Positions 5,804 to 14,442 of a stretch of DNA of 15,383 bases are shown here, piece by piece (position 1 is the stretch's first letter; every line of letters begins with the position of its first letter). A program made the translations under genes and the position numbers. The notes below the pieces were generated by a model. It was not told the origin of the DNA and searched no databases. It saw only the letters and a list, made by a program, of their open reading frames with translations. The DNA is from Desulfobacterales bacterium (GTDB lineage: Bacteria; Desulfobacterota; Desulfobacteria; Desulfobacterales; Desulfobacteraceae), in contig JAKSBB010000396.1 of NCBI GenBank assembly GCA_022361315.1, positions 1-15,383 of the forward strand. Direction: 5' to 3'.

Positions 5804-7045
5804 ATGAATCCCAAACGCATCCTTAGAATTTTTATTGGTGTCCTGGCCGTATTTAGCCTTGTGGCAGTGGTTTACGCTTTTGCCGGCAATCAAATGAAAA
5901 CCGATGGACGCTCCGCTATGTCTGACATGACCGGTCAAGGCATGACGGACAATAATATGGACGGACTGGAAGTGGCCACCTTTGCCGGTGGTTGCTTCTG
6001 GTGCACGGAATCCGATTTTGAAAAGGTGGAAGGCGTCAAAGAAGCCGTATCCGGGTATACCGGCGGCCGGACCGAAAGCCCTTCCTATGGAGAGGTGTCG
6101 GGGGGCGGCACCGGCCATACCGAAGCGATTCAGGTCTATTTTGATCCCGGCGTGGTGACCTATGACCAGTTGCTGGACGTATTCTGGCGACACATCAACC
6201 CCACAGACCCCGGCGGACAATTTGTGGACCGGGGTTCCCAGTACCGGTCTGAAATTTTCTATCATAACGCGACCCAGAAAGAATTGGCGGAACGATCCAA
6301 AAAAGCCCTGGAAGATTCCATGGTCTTTGATAAGCCTGTGGTCACGCCCATCACGCGGTTCGTAAAATTTTATCCCGCGGAGAAGTACCACCAGGACTAC
6401 TACAAAAAGAACCCCCTGCGCTACAAGTATTACAGATGGGGTTCCGGCAGAGACCAGTTCCTCCAGAAGGCATGGAAGGACCATCCCATGACTGAAAAGA
6501 TGAGCGCCAAGAGAGGTATGAGTGATACACAAATGGATAACGGGATGACGGACACTGGTATGACGGACAAGGGCATGATGAACGGCATGGCCGATCTGAT
6601 CGACAGAGCATCCTGGAAACGGCCGGACGATGCCGACATCCGGGCCAGGCTCACCCCGGTTCAGTACAAGGTGACCCAGGAAGATGGGACGGAACCGCCC
6701 TTCCAGAACAAATACTGGGACAATAAAAAAGAAGGGATTTACGTGGATATCGTCAGCGGAGAACCCCTGTTCAGTTCCCTTGACAAGTTCAAATCAGGCA
6801 CGGGCTGGCCCAGCTTCACCCGCCCCCTGGAGCCGGACCATGTGGTGGAAAAAAAAGACCACAGTTTTTTCATGGTCCGCACCGAGGTGCGCAGCAGGTA
6901 CGGTGATTCCCATCTGGGCCACGTGTTTGACGACGGCCCCGCGCCCACAGGCCTGCGGTACTGTATCAACTCCGCCGCCTTAAGGTTTATCCCAAAATCA
7001 GATCTTGTGGCTGAAGGGTACGGGCGATACGCATCATTGTTCTAA
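5804..7045 (+). CDS. msrAB: Exported MsrA-MsrB fusion, peptide methionine sulfoxide reductase
   Basis: The 413-residue protein repairs both stereoisomers of oxidised methionine. A hydrophobic segment (about 6-27) ending near VYAFAG is a signal peptide or membrane anchor, placing the enzyme in the periplasm. The MsrA domain (about 55-220) has the catalytic motif GGCFWCTE, with C64 as the likely nucleophile. The MsrB domain (about 268-405) has [20 protein letters not shown] and [11 protein letters not shown], with C387 catalytic. The zinc-binding CxxC pairs of some MsrB proteins are absent, as is common in MsrAB fusions. Only three cysteines exist (C64, C67, C387), so regeneration may use C67 or an outside partner. 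Two methionine-rich linkers (31-52 and 229-262) are unusual. AAGGAG eight bases before the ATG fixes the start. A terminator follows, then a two-component system. Confidence 0.95.
   Translation: MNPKRILRIFIGVLAVFSLVAVVYAFAGNQMKTDGRSAMSDMTGQGMTDNNMDGLEVATFAGGCFWCTESDFEKVEGVKEAVSGYTGGRTESPSYGEVSGGGTGHTEAIQVYFDPGVVTYDQLLDVFWRHINPTDPGGQFVDRGSQYRSEIFYHNATQKELAERSKKALEDSMVFDKPVVTPITRFVKFYPAEKYHQDYYKKNPLRYKYYRWGSGRDQFLQKAWKDHPMTEKMSAKRGMSDTQMDNGMTDTGMTDKGMMNGMADLIDRASWKRPDDADIRARLTPVQYKVTQEDGTEPPFQNKYWDNKKEGIYVDIVSGEPLFSSLDKFKSGTGWPSFTRPLEPDHVVEKKDHSFFMVRTEVRSRYGDSHLGHVFDDGPAPTGLRYCINSAALRFIPKSDLVAEGYGRYASLF
5894..5959 (+). other. Methionine-rich N-terminal linker of MsrAB
   Basis: Residues 31-52 lie between the signal segment and the MsrA domain and contain five methionines, in runs such as [15 protein letters not shown]. 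The motif G-M-T-D is shared with the second linker. The composition is polar and otherwise flexible. Confidence 0.8.
6488..6589 (+). other. Methionine-rich interdomain linker of MsrAB
   Basis: Residues 229-262 join the MsrA and MsrB domains and carry nine methionines, spaced mostly four to six residues apart (M229, 233, 239, 244, 248, 253, 258, 259, 262). The core is an imperfect GMTDx repeat. Such spacing suggests either sacrificial oxidation targets or soft-metal (copper or silver) binding. Confidence 0.85.
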
Positions 7046-7054
7046 GCGAACCAC

Positions 7055-7080
7055 ACCCCGGGTCTTCGGCCCGGGGTTTT
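7055..7080 (+). terminator. Intrinsic terminator after msrAB
   Basis: ACCCCGGG (7055-7062) and CCCGGGGT (7070-7077) form a GC-rich stem around a TCTTCGG loop, followed by TTTT. It starts nine bases after the msrAB stop codon and separates msrAB from the two-component operon. Confidence 0.85.
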
Positions 7081-7086
7081 CCCGGC

Positions 7087-7115
7087 TTGACTGTGTTTCC
7101 CAAACCCATTACAAC
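7087..7115 (+). promoter_or_regulatory. Putative promoter of the two-component operon
   Basis: TTGACT (7087-7092) and TACAAC (7110-7115) are separated by 17 bases. The pair lies just after the msrAB terminator and about 35 bases before the response regulator start, giving a short leader. Confidence 0.4.
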
Positions 7116-7151
7116 CGGAAGATACGGAAACAGGAGAGACGAGGGGGCCGG

Positions 7152-7859
7152 GTGACCATTCAGCAGATTCTTGTGGTGGAAGACAACCAGGATATGGCAA
7201 AGCTTGTGGCCTTGCATTTCAGCAACGAAGGCTGGCAGGTGGAGACGGCAGCCGACGGCAGGGCCGGATACCGTAAGGCCAGAACCGGCCGGTATCATCT
7301 CATTGTTTTGGATATCATGCTGCCGGAAATGGACGGGATGGAAGTGCTCAAAGCCCTCCGGGCCGACAAGGTGGCCACCCCTGTGATTCTGCTCACCTCC
7401 AAGTCATCGGAAATCGACCGGGTGCTGGGGCTGGAGCTGGGGGCTGATGATTACGTCACCAAACCCTTCTCCATCAGAGAGCTTGTGGCCAGAGCCAAAT
7501 CTCTTTTCCGACGCATCGATACCATCCGTAAGCAGGAAAGCCCCCAAGACCAATCCGAAATCGTTGCCGGAGATCTCCGGCTGATTCCGGACAAACGGCA
7601 GGTGTGCAAGGCGGATACGCCCATAGAACTCACCGCCAAGGAATACGACCTTCTCCACCATTTTGCCAGACATCCCGGCAAAGTGTTCAACCGGTCACAG
7701 CTTCTGGACCAGGTCTGGGGCTATGGCCATGACGGTTACGGCCACGTGGTCAACTCCAACATCAACCGCCTCCGGAACAAGATTGAAACCGATCCGGCCC
7801 ACCCCGAATATATCCTGACGGTGTGGGGGGTGGGCTATAAATTCAGGGATGACGGATAG
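7152..7859 (+). CDS. OmpR-family response regulator (REC plus winged-helix DNA-binding domain)
   Basis: This 235-residue cytoplasmic transcription factor has a receiver domain at about 4-120 and a Trans_Reg_C winged-helix domain at about 138-233. In the receiver, E10 and D11 form the acidic pocket, D54 (in LDIMLPEMDG) is the phosphorylation site, and T82 and K104 (VTKPF) complete the active site. The effector domain has the family features LTAKEYDLLHHFARHPGKVFNR in part, then the recognition helix near NSNINRLRNKIE and the ending VWGVGYKF. I chose GTG at 7152, which starts the conserved ILVVED strand at the usual distance and has GAGG (7141-7144) seven bases upstream; an open frame continues further upstream but runs through the msrAB terminator. 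The sensor kinase follows after five bases, so the two are cotranscribed. Its likely targets include the phased repeats before msrAB, by inference. Confidence 0.93.
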   Translation: MTIQQILVVEDNQDMAKLVALHFSNEGWQVETAADGRAGYRKARTGRYHLIVLDIMLPEMDGMEVLKALRADKVATPVILLTSKSSEIDRVLGLELGADDYVTKPFSIRELVARAKSLFRRIDTIRKQESPQDQSEIVAGDLRLIPDKRQVCKADTPIELTAKEYDLLHHFARHPGKVFNRSQLLDQVWGYGHDGYGHVVNSNINRLRNKIETDPAHPEYILTVWGVGYKFRDDG

Positions 7860-7864
7860 CAGCC

Positions 7865-9334
7865 ATGTTTACCTCCCTATATTCAAAAATCGCGGCAGGA
7901 CTGGCTGCCCTCTTTCTGGCCCTGGGTCTGATCTTTATCGGGGTCTCTGTTTTTTCCACGGATATGTACCAGCAGGAGGTGAACCAGAAACTGAACCGGG
8001 ACCTGGCGGATCAGATCGTCCGGGAGTGGTTGCTGATGGACCAGGGTAAGGTAAATGCGACGGCCCTGAAAGAGATCTTTCACATGCTCATGGTCATCAA
8101 CCCCGGCATCGAAATCTATCTGCTGGACCCGGAAGGCAACATCCTGACCTATTCTGCCCCCCAGAACAGCGTCAAGCGAAAAGCCGTTTCCCTTGTACCT
8201 GTACGCGAATGGCTCGGCCGCCAGGATGTCTCCCCGCCGATCCAGGGGGATGACCCCAAACACCCCACCCGGGAAAAGGTATTCTCAGCCGCCCCCATCA
8301 TGCGGGGAGATACACTTGAAGGCTACCTCTACGTCATCCTCGGCGGCGAACAATACGACACCGTTGCAGATAAACTTAAGGGCTCATACATTTTCCGGCT
8401 CTCCACCTGGATGATACTGGCAGGCCTGATGTTCACATTTATAAGCGGTCTGGTGATTTTCGCCCTGCTCACCGGACGGCTGAAACGGCTGGCCGGAATC
8501 ATGGATGCCTTCCGTGCAGACGGCGTGCCGGAACCGCCCGATCTGCCGGCGAACATCAGGATGGACGCCGCCGATGAAATCGACCGGTTAACCCTGACAT
8601 TCAAAAATATGGCGCATAGAATCCATGAACAGGTGGAGGCACTGAATGCATCCGACCGGATGCGGCGGGAACTGGTGGCCAACGTATCCCATGATCTGAA
8701 AACACCCCTGGCCACCCTTCAGGGGTATATTGAAACCCTGCTGATGGGGGAAAACCACCAGACACCGGAGCAGCGGCGGGAATACCTGGAGATCGCCATC
8801 AAACACTGCCTTCGCCTGAATACCCTGGTGGAAGAACTCCTGGAACTGGCCCAGGTGGAGTCCGCCCGGTACCGGATACGACCCGAGCCCTTTAATCCGG
8901 CGGAACTGGCCGGGGATATCCTCCAGAAATTCAGCCTGCGTGCCCATGAACGGCAGATTGAACTCCTCCCGCGATTCAACAGCACACAGGCATTTGCCCT
9001 GGCCGACATCGCCCTCATCGAAAGGGCATTGGAAAACCTCATTGAAAACGCCCTTCGCCATACCCCTGAACGGGGACGGGTCACGGTGGAAATCTCAGCG
9101 GCCCCGGATCTCGAGATCTCGGTTTCAGACACCGGCCCCGGCATTCCTGCGGATGACCTGCCCCGGATATTCGACCGTTTTTACAAGCCCAGCGGTCCGG
9201 AAGGTGGCGCCCATGTCGGGTTGGGTCTTGCCATCACCTGGAAAATTATAGACCTTCACGGAGAAGAGCTCCGGGTGGAAACATCGGCCGGCAGCGGCAC
9301 CCGGTTTTATTTTCGCCTGCCGGCGGCCGGTTGA
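7865..9334 (+). CDS. Membrane sensor histidine kinase, partner of the OmpR-type regulator
   Basis: The 489-residue protein has a membrane helix at about 8-30, an extracytoplasmic sensor domain of about 150 residues, a second membrane helix at about 181-203, a HAMP linker (204-258), a HisKA domain with H276 in NVSHDLKTPL, and an ATP-binding domain with N-box ENLIENALRHT (390-400), DTGPGI (422-427), FDRFYK and GLGLA (452-456). The sensor domain carries a PAS/Cache-like segment around NPGIEIYLLDPEGNILTY and a later FSAAPI; I do not know its ligand. The ATG lies five bases after the regulator stop, with no strong ribosome binding site, which points to translational coupling. No terminator follows clearly; the next gene is convergent 21 bases away. 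Position next to msrAB suggests an envelope redox or metal signal, but nothing in the sensor domain proves it. Confidence 0.93.
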   Translation: MFTSLYSKIAAGLAALFLALGLIFIGVSVFSTDMYQQEVNQKLNRDLADQIVREWLLMDQGKVNATALKEIFHMLMVINPGIEIYLLDPEGNILTYSAPQNSVKRKAVSLVPVREWLGRQDVSPPIQGDDPKHPTREKVFSAAPIMRGDTLEGYLYVILGGEQYDTVADKLKGSYIFRLSTWMILAGLMFTFISGLVIFALLTGRLKRLAGIMDAFRADGVPEPPDLPANIRMDAADEIDRLTLTFKNMAHRIHEQVEALNASDRMRRELVANVSHDLKTPLATLQGYIETLLMGENHQTPEQRREYLEIAIKHCLRLNTLVEELLELAQVESARYRIRPEPFNPAELAGDILQKFSLRAHERQIELLPRFNSTQAFALADIALIERALENLIENALRHTPERGRVTVEISAAPDLEISVSDTGPGIPADDLPRIFDRFYKPSGPEGGAHVGLGLAITWKIIDLHGEELRVETSAGSGTRFYFRLPAAG

Positions 9335-9355
9335 TCCGCCTTCCGAAAGAATGGA

Positions 9356-10561
9356 CTAGGTTTCCGGCACCTGCCGGATAAATTTGCGTTTCCTGACCAT
9401 CAGCCACAAACCACCGCCCACGACCCCTACAGCCAGTTGCATCAGCCCCAGGGTGGGTATCAACACCTCAACATCCGTGGAGAGAATAAACATCCCAAGA
9501 CTGCCCATCATCATATTCCCGGAGTTGATCAGGGCCGAGGCCGATCCCGTATCCCTGTCCTGCTGTTCCAACATCAGGCTGGCGCTGGGCGGCCGGCAGG
9601 CCAGTATAAAAAAGGTGGCAGGCCCCACAAGCAGGGCCAGGATATAAGGAGAAAGGCCGCCGACCATCATCACCAGAAGCCCTGTAACCGCCAGAAATCC
9701 GTAACAGGCCGTAATCAGCACATTGGGGCCGAACCTGCGGGTGATCCGGATGCAGAACATGGGGCCGGCCATGGCGCAAAGCGCGTTAAATGAAAAGAAA
9801 AAAGAGAAAACCTGTTCACTGAGTCCGAAGCCCTGAATATAAATAAAAGATGAAGCGGCAATAAATCCCAGCATGGGCATGGCCAACAGTGAAAAGATCA
9901 GAAACAAAAATGAAAATCCGGGGTTCCGGAGGACAACCACCAACCGCCCCACGGATGCCAGGGGAGATCCCGTATACCGCTGGTCTTTATCCAGGGTTTC
10001 CTGAAGCAGCCCGGAGAGAACCAGCGCCAGGGTGCCGATACCGGCAAGCACCCAGAATACGGATCGCCAGGAGTAAAACTTGAGCAGAAATGCTCCCACA
10101 AGGGGGGCCACCACAGGTGCGGCAATGACCATTGTCATGATCACGGCCAGGGTAATTTCACGCTGCTTTCCCGTGTAATGATCCTTGACCACGGCTGTGG
10201 ACACGGCTGTTGCCGCGCCCCCGCCAAAGGCCTGGCAGACCCGAAAGACAATCAAAAGGGTAATATCAGTGGCCATGGCACAACCTGCGGAAGAGAGAAT
10301 ATAAATCACCAGACCGGTTGAAAGCACCGGTTTCCGGCCATACTTGTCGCTCATGGGGCCCCAGAAGAGAATGGCGGCGGCAAAACAGATAAAAAAGAGA
10401 CTCAGGGTCAGGTTCACCTGGGCCTGGGTGGTGCCGAACTCCGTCACCATGCCGGGCAGAGCCGGCAGATAAAGATCTGTGGATAAGGGTGGGAACGCAC
10501 TGGTCAGGGCCAGGACATATCGCATGGTTTTATCGGTAAGGAATTTCTGAGGGCCGGGCAT
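9356..10561 (-). CDS. Bcr/CflA-type MFS drug exporter
   Basis: This 401-residue inner-membrane protein belongs to the major facilitator superfamily, proton-driven drug exporters of the Bcr/CflA group with twelve predicted helices. The first helix has the group hallmark STDLYLPALPGM, and the loop between helices 2 and 3 carries the general MFS motif GPMSDKYGRKP. A second conserved stretch, VFRVCQAFGGGAATAV, is motif-B-like with its arginine. The frame can be extended five residues to a TTG at 10576, but GGAG sits about eight bases before the ATG at 10561 and overlaps that extension, so I use 10561. The C-terminus ends 21 bases from the convergent kinase gene. It follows the hybrid kinase gene on the same strand after 86 bases and has its own promoter candidate. 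Related members export bicyclomycin, chloramphenicol or sulfonamides; the substrate here is unknown. Confidence 0.93.
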   Translation of the reverse strand: MPGPQKFLTDKTMRYVLALTSAFPPLSTDLYLPALPGMVTEFGTTQAQVNLTLSLFFICFAAAILFWGPMSDKYGRKPVLSTGLVIYILSSAGCAMATDITLLIVFRVCQAFGGGAATAVSTAVVKDHYTGKQREITLAVIMTMVIAAPVVAPLVGAFLLKFYSWRSVFWVLAGIGTLALVLSGLLQETLDKDQRYTGSPLASVGRLVVVLRNPGFSFLFLIFSLLAMPMLGFIAASSFIYIQGFGLSEQVFSFFFSFNALCAMAGPMFCIRITRRFGPNVLITACYGFLAVTGLLVMMVGGLSPYILALLVGPATFFILACRPPSASLMLEQQDRDTGSASALINSGNMMMGSLGMFILSTDVEVLIPTLGLMQLAVGVVGGGLWLMVRKRKFIRQVPET

Positions 10562-10583
10562 TGATACAATCTCCAAATGCCAT

Positions 10584-10611
10584 AAGATAATCGACCTCAG
10601 ATTCCTGTCAA
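10584..10611 (-). promoter_or_regulatory. Putative promoter of the MFS exporter gene
   Basis: On the minus strand a perfect TTGACA (10611-10606) precedes TATCTT (10589-10584) with a 16-base spacer, about 22 bases before the start codon. The -10 is only a four of six match. No clear terminator separates this from the hybrid kinase gene upstream, so read-through is also possible. Confidence 0.45.
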
Positions 10612-10647
10612 CTCGGAAAGGATACCGTACGATGCCTTTTTATAGAT

Positions 10648-13245
10648 CTATCTACCTGCCTGCGTCGCCAGGGACTTGTCCAGAACCGCTCTGACGGTTT
10701 TTGCCAACTCGCTCTTTTCCACAGGTTTTTCAAGATACCCCTGGATGTTCAACTGCCGGCTTGATCCATTGTCAATCTGGTCACTGAATCCGGTGCAGAT
10801 GATAAAGGGGATATCAGACTGTACGGACCTGATGGCCTCCAGAAGCTGAACCCCGGTCATTCCCGGCATGGTCATATCCGAAATGATCAGATCAAAGAGG
10901 TCCGGCCGGGACGCGAAAGCCAAGGCCGCCTCCCGGCTGTCCGTCATTGCTTTAACATTGTACCCCAGGCGTTCAAGCATAATTTTTTCCATATTGACCA
11001 CGGAAGACTCGTCATCCACCAACAGGATTCGTTCTGTTCCGCCGGGGTCAATCACCGGAGATTTCCCTTTGACCTCTTGTTCAACACCGGCAGTGATAAC
11101 AGGCAGATAGACAGTGACGCAGGTGCCCTCACCCGGCCGGCTGTCAACCCGGATATTTCCTTTACTGTTTTTAACAATTCCCCGGACGACGGAAAGTCCG
11201 AGCCCCGTCCCCTTCCCTCTTTCCTTGGTGGTAAAATAAGGGTCGAATATCCGGTCAAGCACTTCAGGCGGAATACCGTCACCCGTGTCCTTCACCTTCA
11301 GCACCGCGTAACTGCCCGGCTTCAGCCCCCAGATGGACAAGATTCTGGCAGAGGGTTCGGACTGTGTCAATGTGACCCCCAGCGTCCCTCCTTGGGTCTG
11401 CATGGCATGAAAAGCGTTGGTGGTCAGATTCATCACCACCTGGTGGATTTCGGTGGGGTCTGCCATTACACGGCTGCACTCTTTAGCGATATTGATGTCC
11501 ATATCAATGGTTGCCGGAAATGAGGACCTCAGCAGCTTCACGGTTTCCTTAATAATGGGCTGAAGCCGGATGGGCAGGATCTGCTTTTCGCTCTGCCGGC
11601 TGAAGGAAAGAATCTGGCTCACCAGATCTCTGGCCCGAAGGGATGCGGTCTTTATCTCCACGGCAGACGAATACTGGTGACTTTCGGAACCCAAGTCGTC
11701 GATCAGCATTTCTGCATGCCCCAGAATAGGGAACAGGATATTGTTGAAATCATGGGCGATGCCACCGGCAAGCACGCCGATGGCCTCTATCTTCTGGGTC
11801 TGGAGCAACTGGCGTTCCAGGTTCTCCTTTTCCGCCTCCATCTCCAATTTGTGGGTGATATCGTTAAAAAATGCCGCAATGGCAGGTTTCCCATCCAGTT
11901 TTACCATGGATGCAGAAGCCTCCATGGTTCTGGTATCACCTTCCGCCACAGAAAACGGCACCCGCTGCGCCCCCTTGCCGGGGTTCGCAGCAAGGGCCCT
12001 TAGAATAGCACCTGCCGGGGAACCGTTCATGCCGGAACTGAATTCTCCAAGGGACCTGTTCTGAAGCGTTTTTCCGGTGGGTTCCAACATGCCGACCATG
12101 GATTGATTTGCAAACAATATCCGGCTGCCGTCCTCTGCAACCAAAAGGATGCCCTCGTTTGCCCCCTCAAATATCGCCTTATACTTTGCCTCGCTGTCCT
12201 TGAGCGCCTGCTCCCGTTGCCGGATTCTGTCCGCCATGGTGTTAAAACTGTCCACCACCGAGGCAAGTTCATGAAAATCCGGGTGTATCTTACGGTGGGA
12301 TTCCCCCCTTGCCACCATTTTGATCTGGGCTTCAAGTTTGCCCAGGGGGGTCATCAATTTGCGCAAAATGAGATATTGCCCGGCAAGCACCAGAAAAAAA
12401 GTGGCGGCGAGAAAGACAAGCCCAAGTCGCTCCATCCGTTTCACCACCGCCCTGGCAACGGAATCCGGTTGAAAAATGACCGCCAGCCAACGGCTGTTGT
12501 CAATCACTGCCACACTGGTCATTCCCTCCAGGCCGCCCCAGGCTTCATCCCAACTGCCCTCACGCCCCTTCAGTCCCTGTTGGATGGATATCATGCCCGC
12601 GATATTCATATTTTTTTCCACAAAACTCTGGCCTGAGTGGGCAATCACAACGCCCCTGGCATCTGTCACCGCGGCAAATCCCCCCTTTCCCACGGCAGAG
12701 ATCCGCAATGTACTGCTCAGGTGTGCCAGGTTGAGCTGGGCCGCGACCACCCCTCTGGAAAAAGGAATGGAAACCGTTGCGGAAATTGCCCCGGTCTGGG
12801 AGGAGATAAAACTGGCCGACCAGACTAAGTTTCCCCCTCCAGCAGTATCTCTGAAAAAGGGATGATTGGCCATATCAAGCCCGATGTGGTCCGGGCTGAA
12901 AGGGGCGACCTGAGAAATTCTGCCGGTCTTATCCATCACCTGAATCAACTCGAAGAACGGGTTGAACTTTAAAATATCGTCGATTTCATCCTGGATCACC
13001 TCAGGTGTGTCAAAGGGCGGGGTTTCAGCAATGCGGATCAGCCGGTTCAATTCCTCAACGGGCCGGGACAGCATATATCCCGTATGGTCCGCAAGAGAAC
13101 GGCAGAGGTTATGGTTCCGGTTGGCGATATCCCGGCTGAACTGGTCAAAGAAATATCCGGACAACCACAGGACGGATCCTGCCAGAACAGCGGCCAGTAC
13201 ACCGGACATCAACAGGGCCTGATTTTTAATACTGGGAATCTTCAT
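10648..13245 (-). CDS. Hybrid sensor histidine kinase (Cache, HAMP, PAS, HisKA, ATPase, REC)
   Basis: The 865-residue inner-membrane protein has a membrane helix at 12-33, an extracytoplasmic double-Cache-like sensor domain (about 35-265), a second membrane helix (272-294), HAMP (295-345), a PAS domain (about 350-465), a HisKA domain with H498 in GGIAHDFNNIL, an ATP-binding domain with MNLTTNAF (605-612), DTGDGI (653-658), FDPYFTTK and GTGLGL (679-684), and a C-terminal receiver (739-857) with D790 in ISDMTMPG and K840 in EKP. The H-D-F-N-N form of the phosphorylated helix is typical of hybrid kinases of this kind. There is no Hpt or output domain and no partner regulator beside it, so the phosphate probably moves to an unlinked protein. 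It starts eight bases after the binding-protein stop, without a good ribosome binding site, which fits translational coupling. Confidence 0.94.
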   Translation of the reverse strand: MKIPSIKNQALLMSGVLAAVLAGSVLWLSGYFFDQFSRDIANRNHNLCRSLADHTGYMLSRPVEELNRLIRIAETPPFDTPEVIQDEIDDILKFNPFFELIQVMDKTGRISQVAPFSPDHIGLDMANHPFFRDTAGGGNLVWSASFISSQTGAISATVSIPFSRGVVAAQLNLAHLSSTLRISAVGKGGFAAVTDARGVVIAHSGQSFVEKNMNIAGMISIQQGLKGREGSWDEAWGGLEGMTSVAVIDNSRWLAVIFQPDSVARAVVKRMERLGLVFLAATFFLVLAGQYLILRKLMTPLGKLEAQIKMVARGESHRKIHPDFHELASVVDSFNTMADRIRQREQALKDSEAKYKAIFEGANEGILLVAEDGSRILFANQSMVGMLEPTGKTLQNRSLGEFSSGMNGSPAGAILRALAANPGKGAQRVPFSVAEGDTRTMEASASMVKLDGKPAIAAFFNDITHKLEMEAEKENLERQLLQTQKIEAIGVLAGGIAHDFNNILFPILGHAEMLIDDLGSESHQYSSAVEIKTASLRARDLVSQILSFSRQSEKQILPIRLQPIIKETVKLLRSSFPATIDMDINIAKECSRVMADPTEIHQVVMNLTTNAFHAMQTQGGTLGVTLTQSEPSARILSIWGLKPGSYAVLKVKDTGDGIPPEVLDRIFDPYFTTKERGKGTGLGLSVVRGIVKNSKGNIRVDSRPGEGTCVTVYLPVITAGVEQEVKGKSPVIDPGGTERILLVDDESSVVNMEKIMLERLGYNVKAMTDSREAALAFASRPDLFDLIISDMTMPGMTGVQLLEAIRSVQSDIPFIICTGFSDQIDNGSSRQLNIQGYLEKPVEKSELAKTVRAVLDKSLATQAGR

Positions 13246-13253
13246 TCGGTCGT

Positions 13254-14381
13254 CTAAGGCAGCGGTGTAAACTTTCGATCCTGAACCTGATGAAGAAACA
13301 ACGGCCGGCCGGCATCACCGTTCCGGTCCAGACGAAAATCCGTCTGGAGGCCGCTGAAGTTATCCAATTCCAACAGGGCCGTTTTCACATCAACAGGCGC
13401 TTCTGAAGCCGCGTTTTCCAGCCCCTTTACCACCAGTTTCACAGCTTCATAGTTAAACACAGATACGTGGGTATGGGCCTCGCTGAAACGGTTCTTGTAA
13501 GCCTGGACAAAGTTCAGGTATCCGGGGGCCTTGCTTTCGGAAACATAAGGGGCGTAAAACCGCAGCCCCTCCACGGCCTTACCGCCATTCTCGATCAATT
13601 CCTTTGCAACCGCCCATGGGGTGGTAAATAATTGGAGGTCAGGCGCCGTTCGTTTCAGGTTCTGGGCCAGGAGGGCCGTATCTATGGGGCTGGAGATAAT
13701 AAACACCCCGTCCGGAGATCCGTTCAATGCGACCTGGGCCAGATCGGCATGACTGATGTTATTGGCGGAAAAGAATTCCACCTGCCCGGTGACGGTTCGT
13801 CCCTCTCCTTCAAATTTTGACAAAAACCCCTCAATAACGGTATCACCGAACTTTTTATTGCGGTGATCCGTCATAAGGGCGACCTTGCTCAGTCCCATTT
13901 TTACTGCCAGGCTTCCGATCATCTGACCGAATGCCTTGGTGGATGGGAAAATCTTAATAAAAAAATCGTCCTGCTTGGCCAGATTCTCACCCGCAATGGC
14001 CGGTCCGATTGTCAGTATTTCCTTCTGATTGAGATAGGGAAGGACATGGGTAGCCGAAGCCGTTGTAAAAGGACCGATGATGATGTCTATCCCCTGGTCG
14101 TAAAGCTTCTGAAACACTTCCTGGGTCCGGACCGGGTCACCCGCATCATCCATAACAACCAGCTCCAGGGGCCTGCCAAGCACACCGCCTTTTTCATTGA
14201 TTTCCTCTGCAGCCAGCAACGCACCGTTTCTGGCAGAGGTTCCCATGGCGGCATATTTCCCTGAAATGCTACCCACGTACCCGATTTGCAACGGTACCGG
14301 TTCCGGTTTAAAATAGAAAAACAAGACAGCACATAGCAGTGCCCCGGCAATTCCATAGAATAACATTTTCGCGGCAGTCAT
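13254..14381 (-). CDS. Periplasmic ligand-binding protein (LivK-like, type 1 fold), likely kinase partner
   Basis: This 375-residue protein belongs to the branched-chain amino acid/urea/amide type of periplasmic binding proteins (Peripla_BP_6). A hydrophobic segment at about 7-23 acts as signal or anchor; the cysteine at 17 lacks a proper lipobox, so membrane anchoring by the helix seems likely. Family features are IGYVGSISGKYAAMG at 33-47 (first strand and ligand loop), NGALLAAEEINEKGGVLGRPLELVVMDDAGDP at 52-83 in overlapping parts, IIGPFTTASA (101-110) and the later FNYEAVKLVVKGLENA. GGGGAG about ten bases before the ATG serves as ribosome binding site. There is no permease or ATPase gene nearby; a hybrid kinase with an extracytoplasmic sensor follows after 8 bases. 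I infer a sensory rather than transport role. The ligand, perhaps an amino acid or amide, is unknown. Confidence 0.9.
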   Translation of the reverse strand: MTAAKMLFYGIAGALLCAVLFFYFKPEPVPLQIGYVGSISGKYAAMGTSARNGALLAAEEINEKGGVLGRPLELVVMDDAGDPVRTQEVFQKLYDQGIDIIIGPFTTASATHVLPYLNQKEILTIGPAIAGENLAKQDDFFIKIFPSTKAFGQMIGSLAVKMGLSKVALMTDHRNKKFGDTVIEGFLSKFEGEGRTVTGQVEFFSANNISHADLAQVALNGSPDGVFIISSPIDTALLAQNLKRTAPDLQLFTTPWAVAKELIENGGKAVEGLRFYAPYVSESKAPGYLNFVQAYKNRFSEAHTHVSVFNYEAVKLVVKGLENAASEAPVDVKTALLELDNFSGLQTDFRLDRNGDAGRPLFLHQVQDRKFTPLP

Positions 14382-14442
14382 AAGATTGACTCTCCCCAGG
14401 CTTTGATTAACGAATTAATTTGTTACATTGTTATGAGGACGT

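Noticed and set aside
5735..6532. 265-residue open frame on the minus strand across msrAB
   Set aside because: It is the reverse complement of clear MsrA catalytic sequence and has no recognisable domain.
7005..7151. Upstream extension of the response regulator frame
   Set aside because: It overlaps the msrAB end and passes through its terminator; the GTG at 7152 matches the family N-terminus.
9364..9377. CCGGCA-CC-TGCCGG inverted repeat near the convergent kinase/MFS ends
   Set aside because: It lies inside the last codons of the MFS gene, has a two-base loop and no T run, so I do not call it a terminator.
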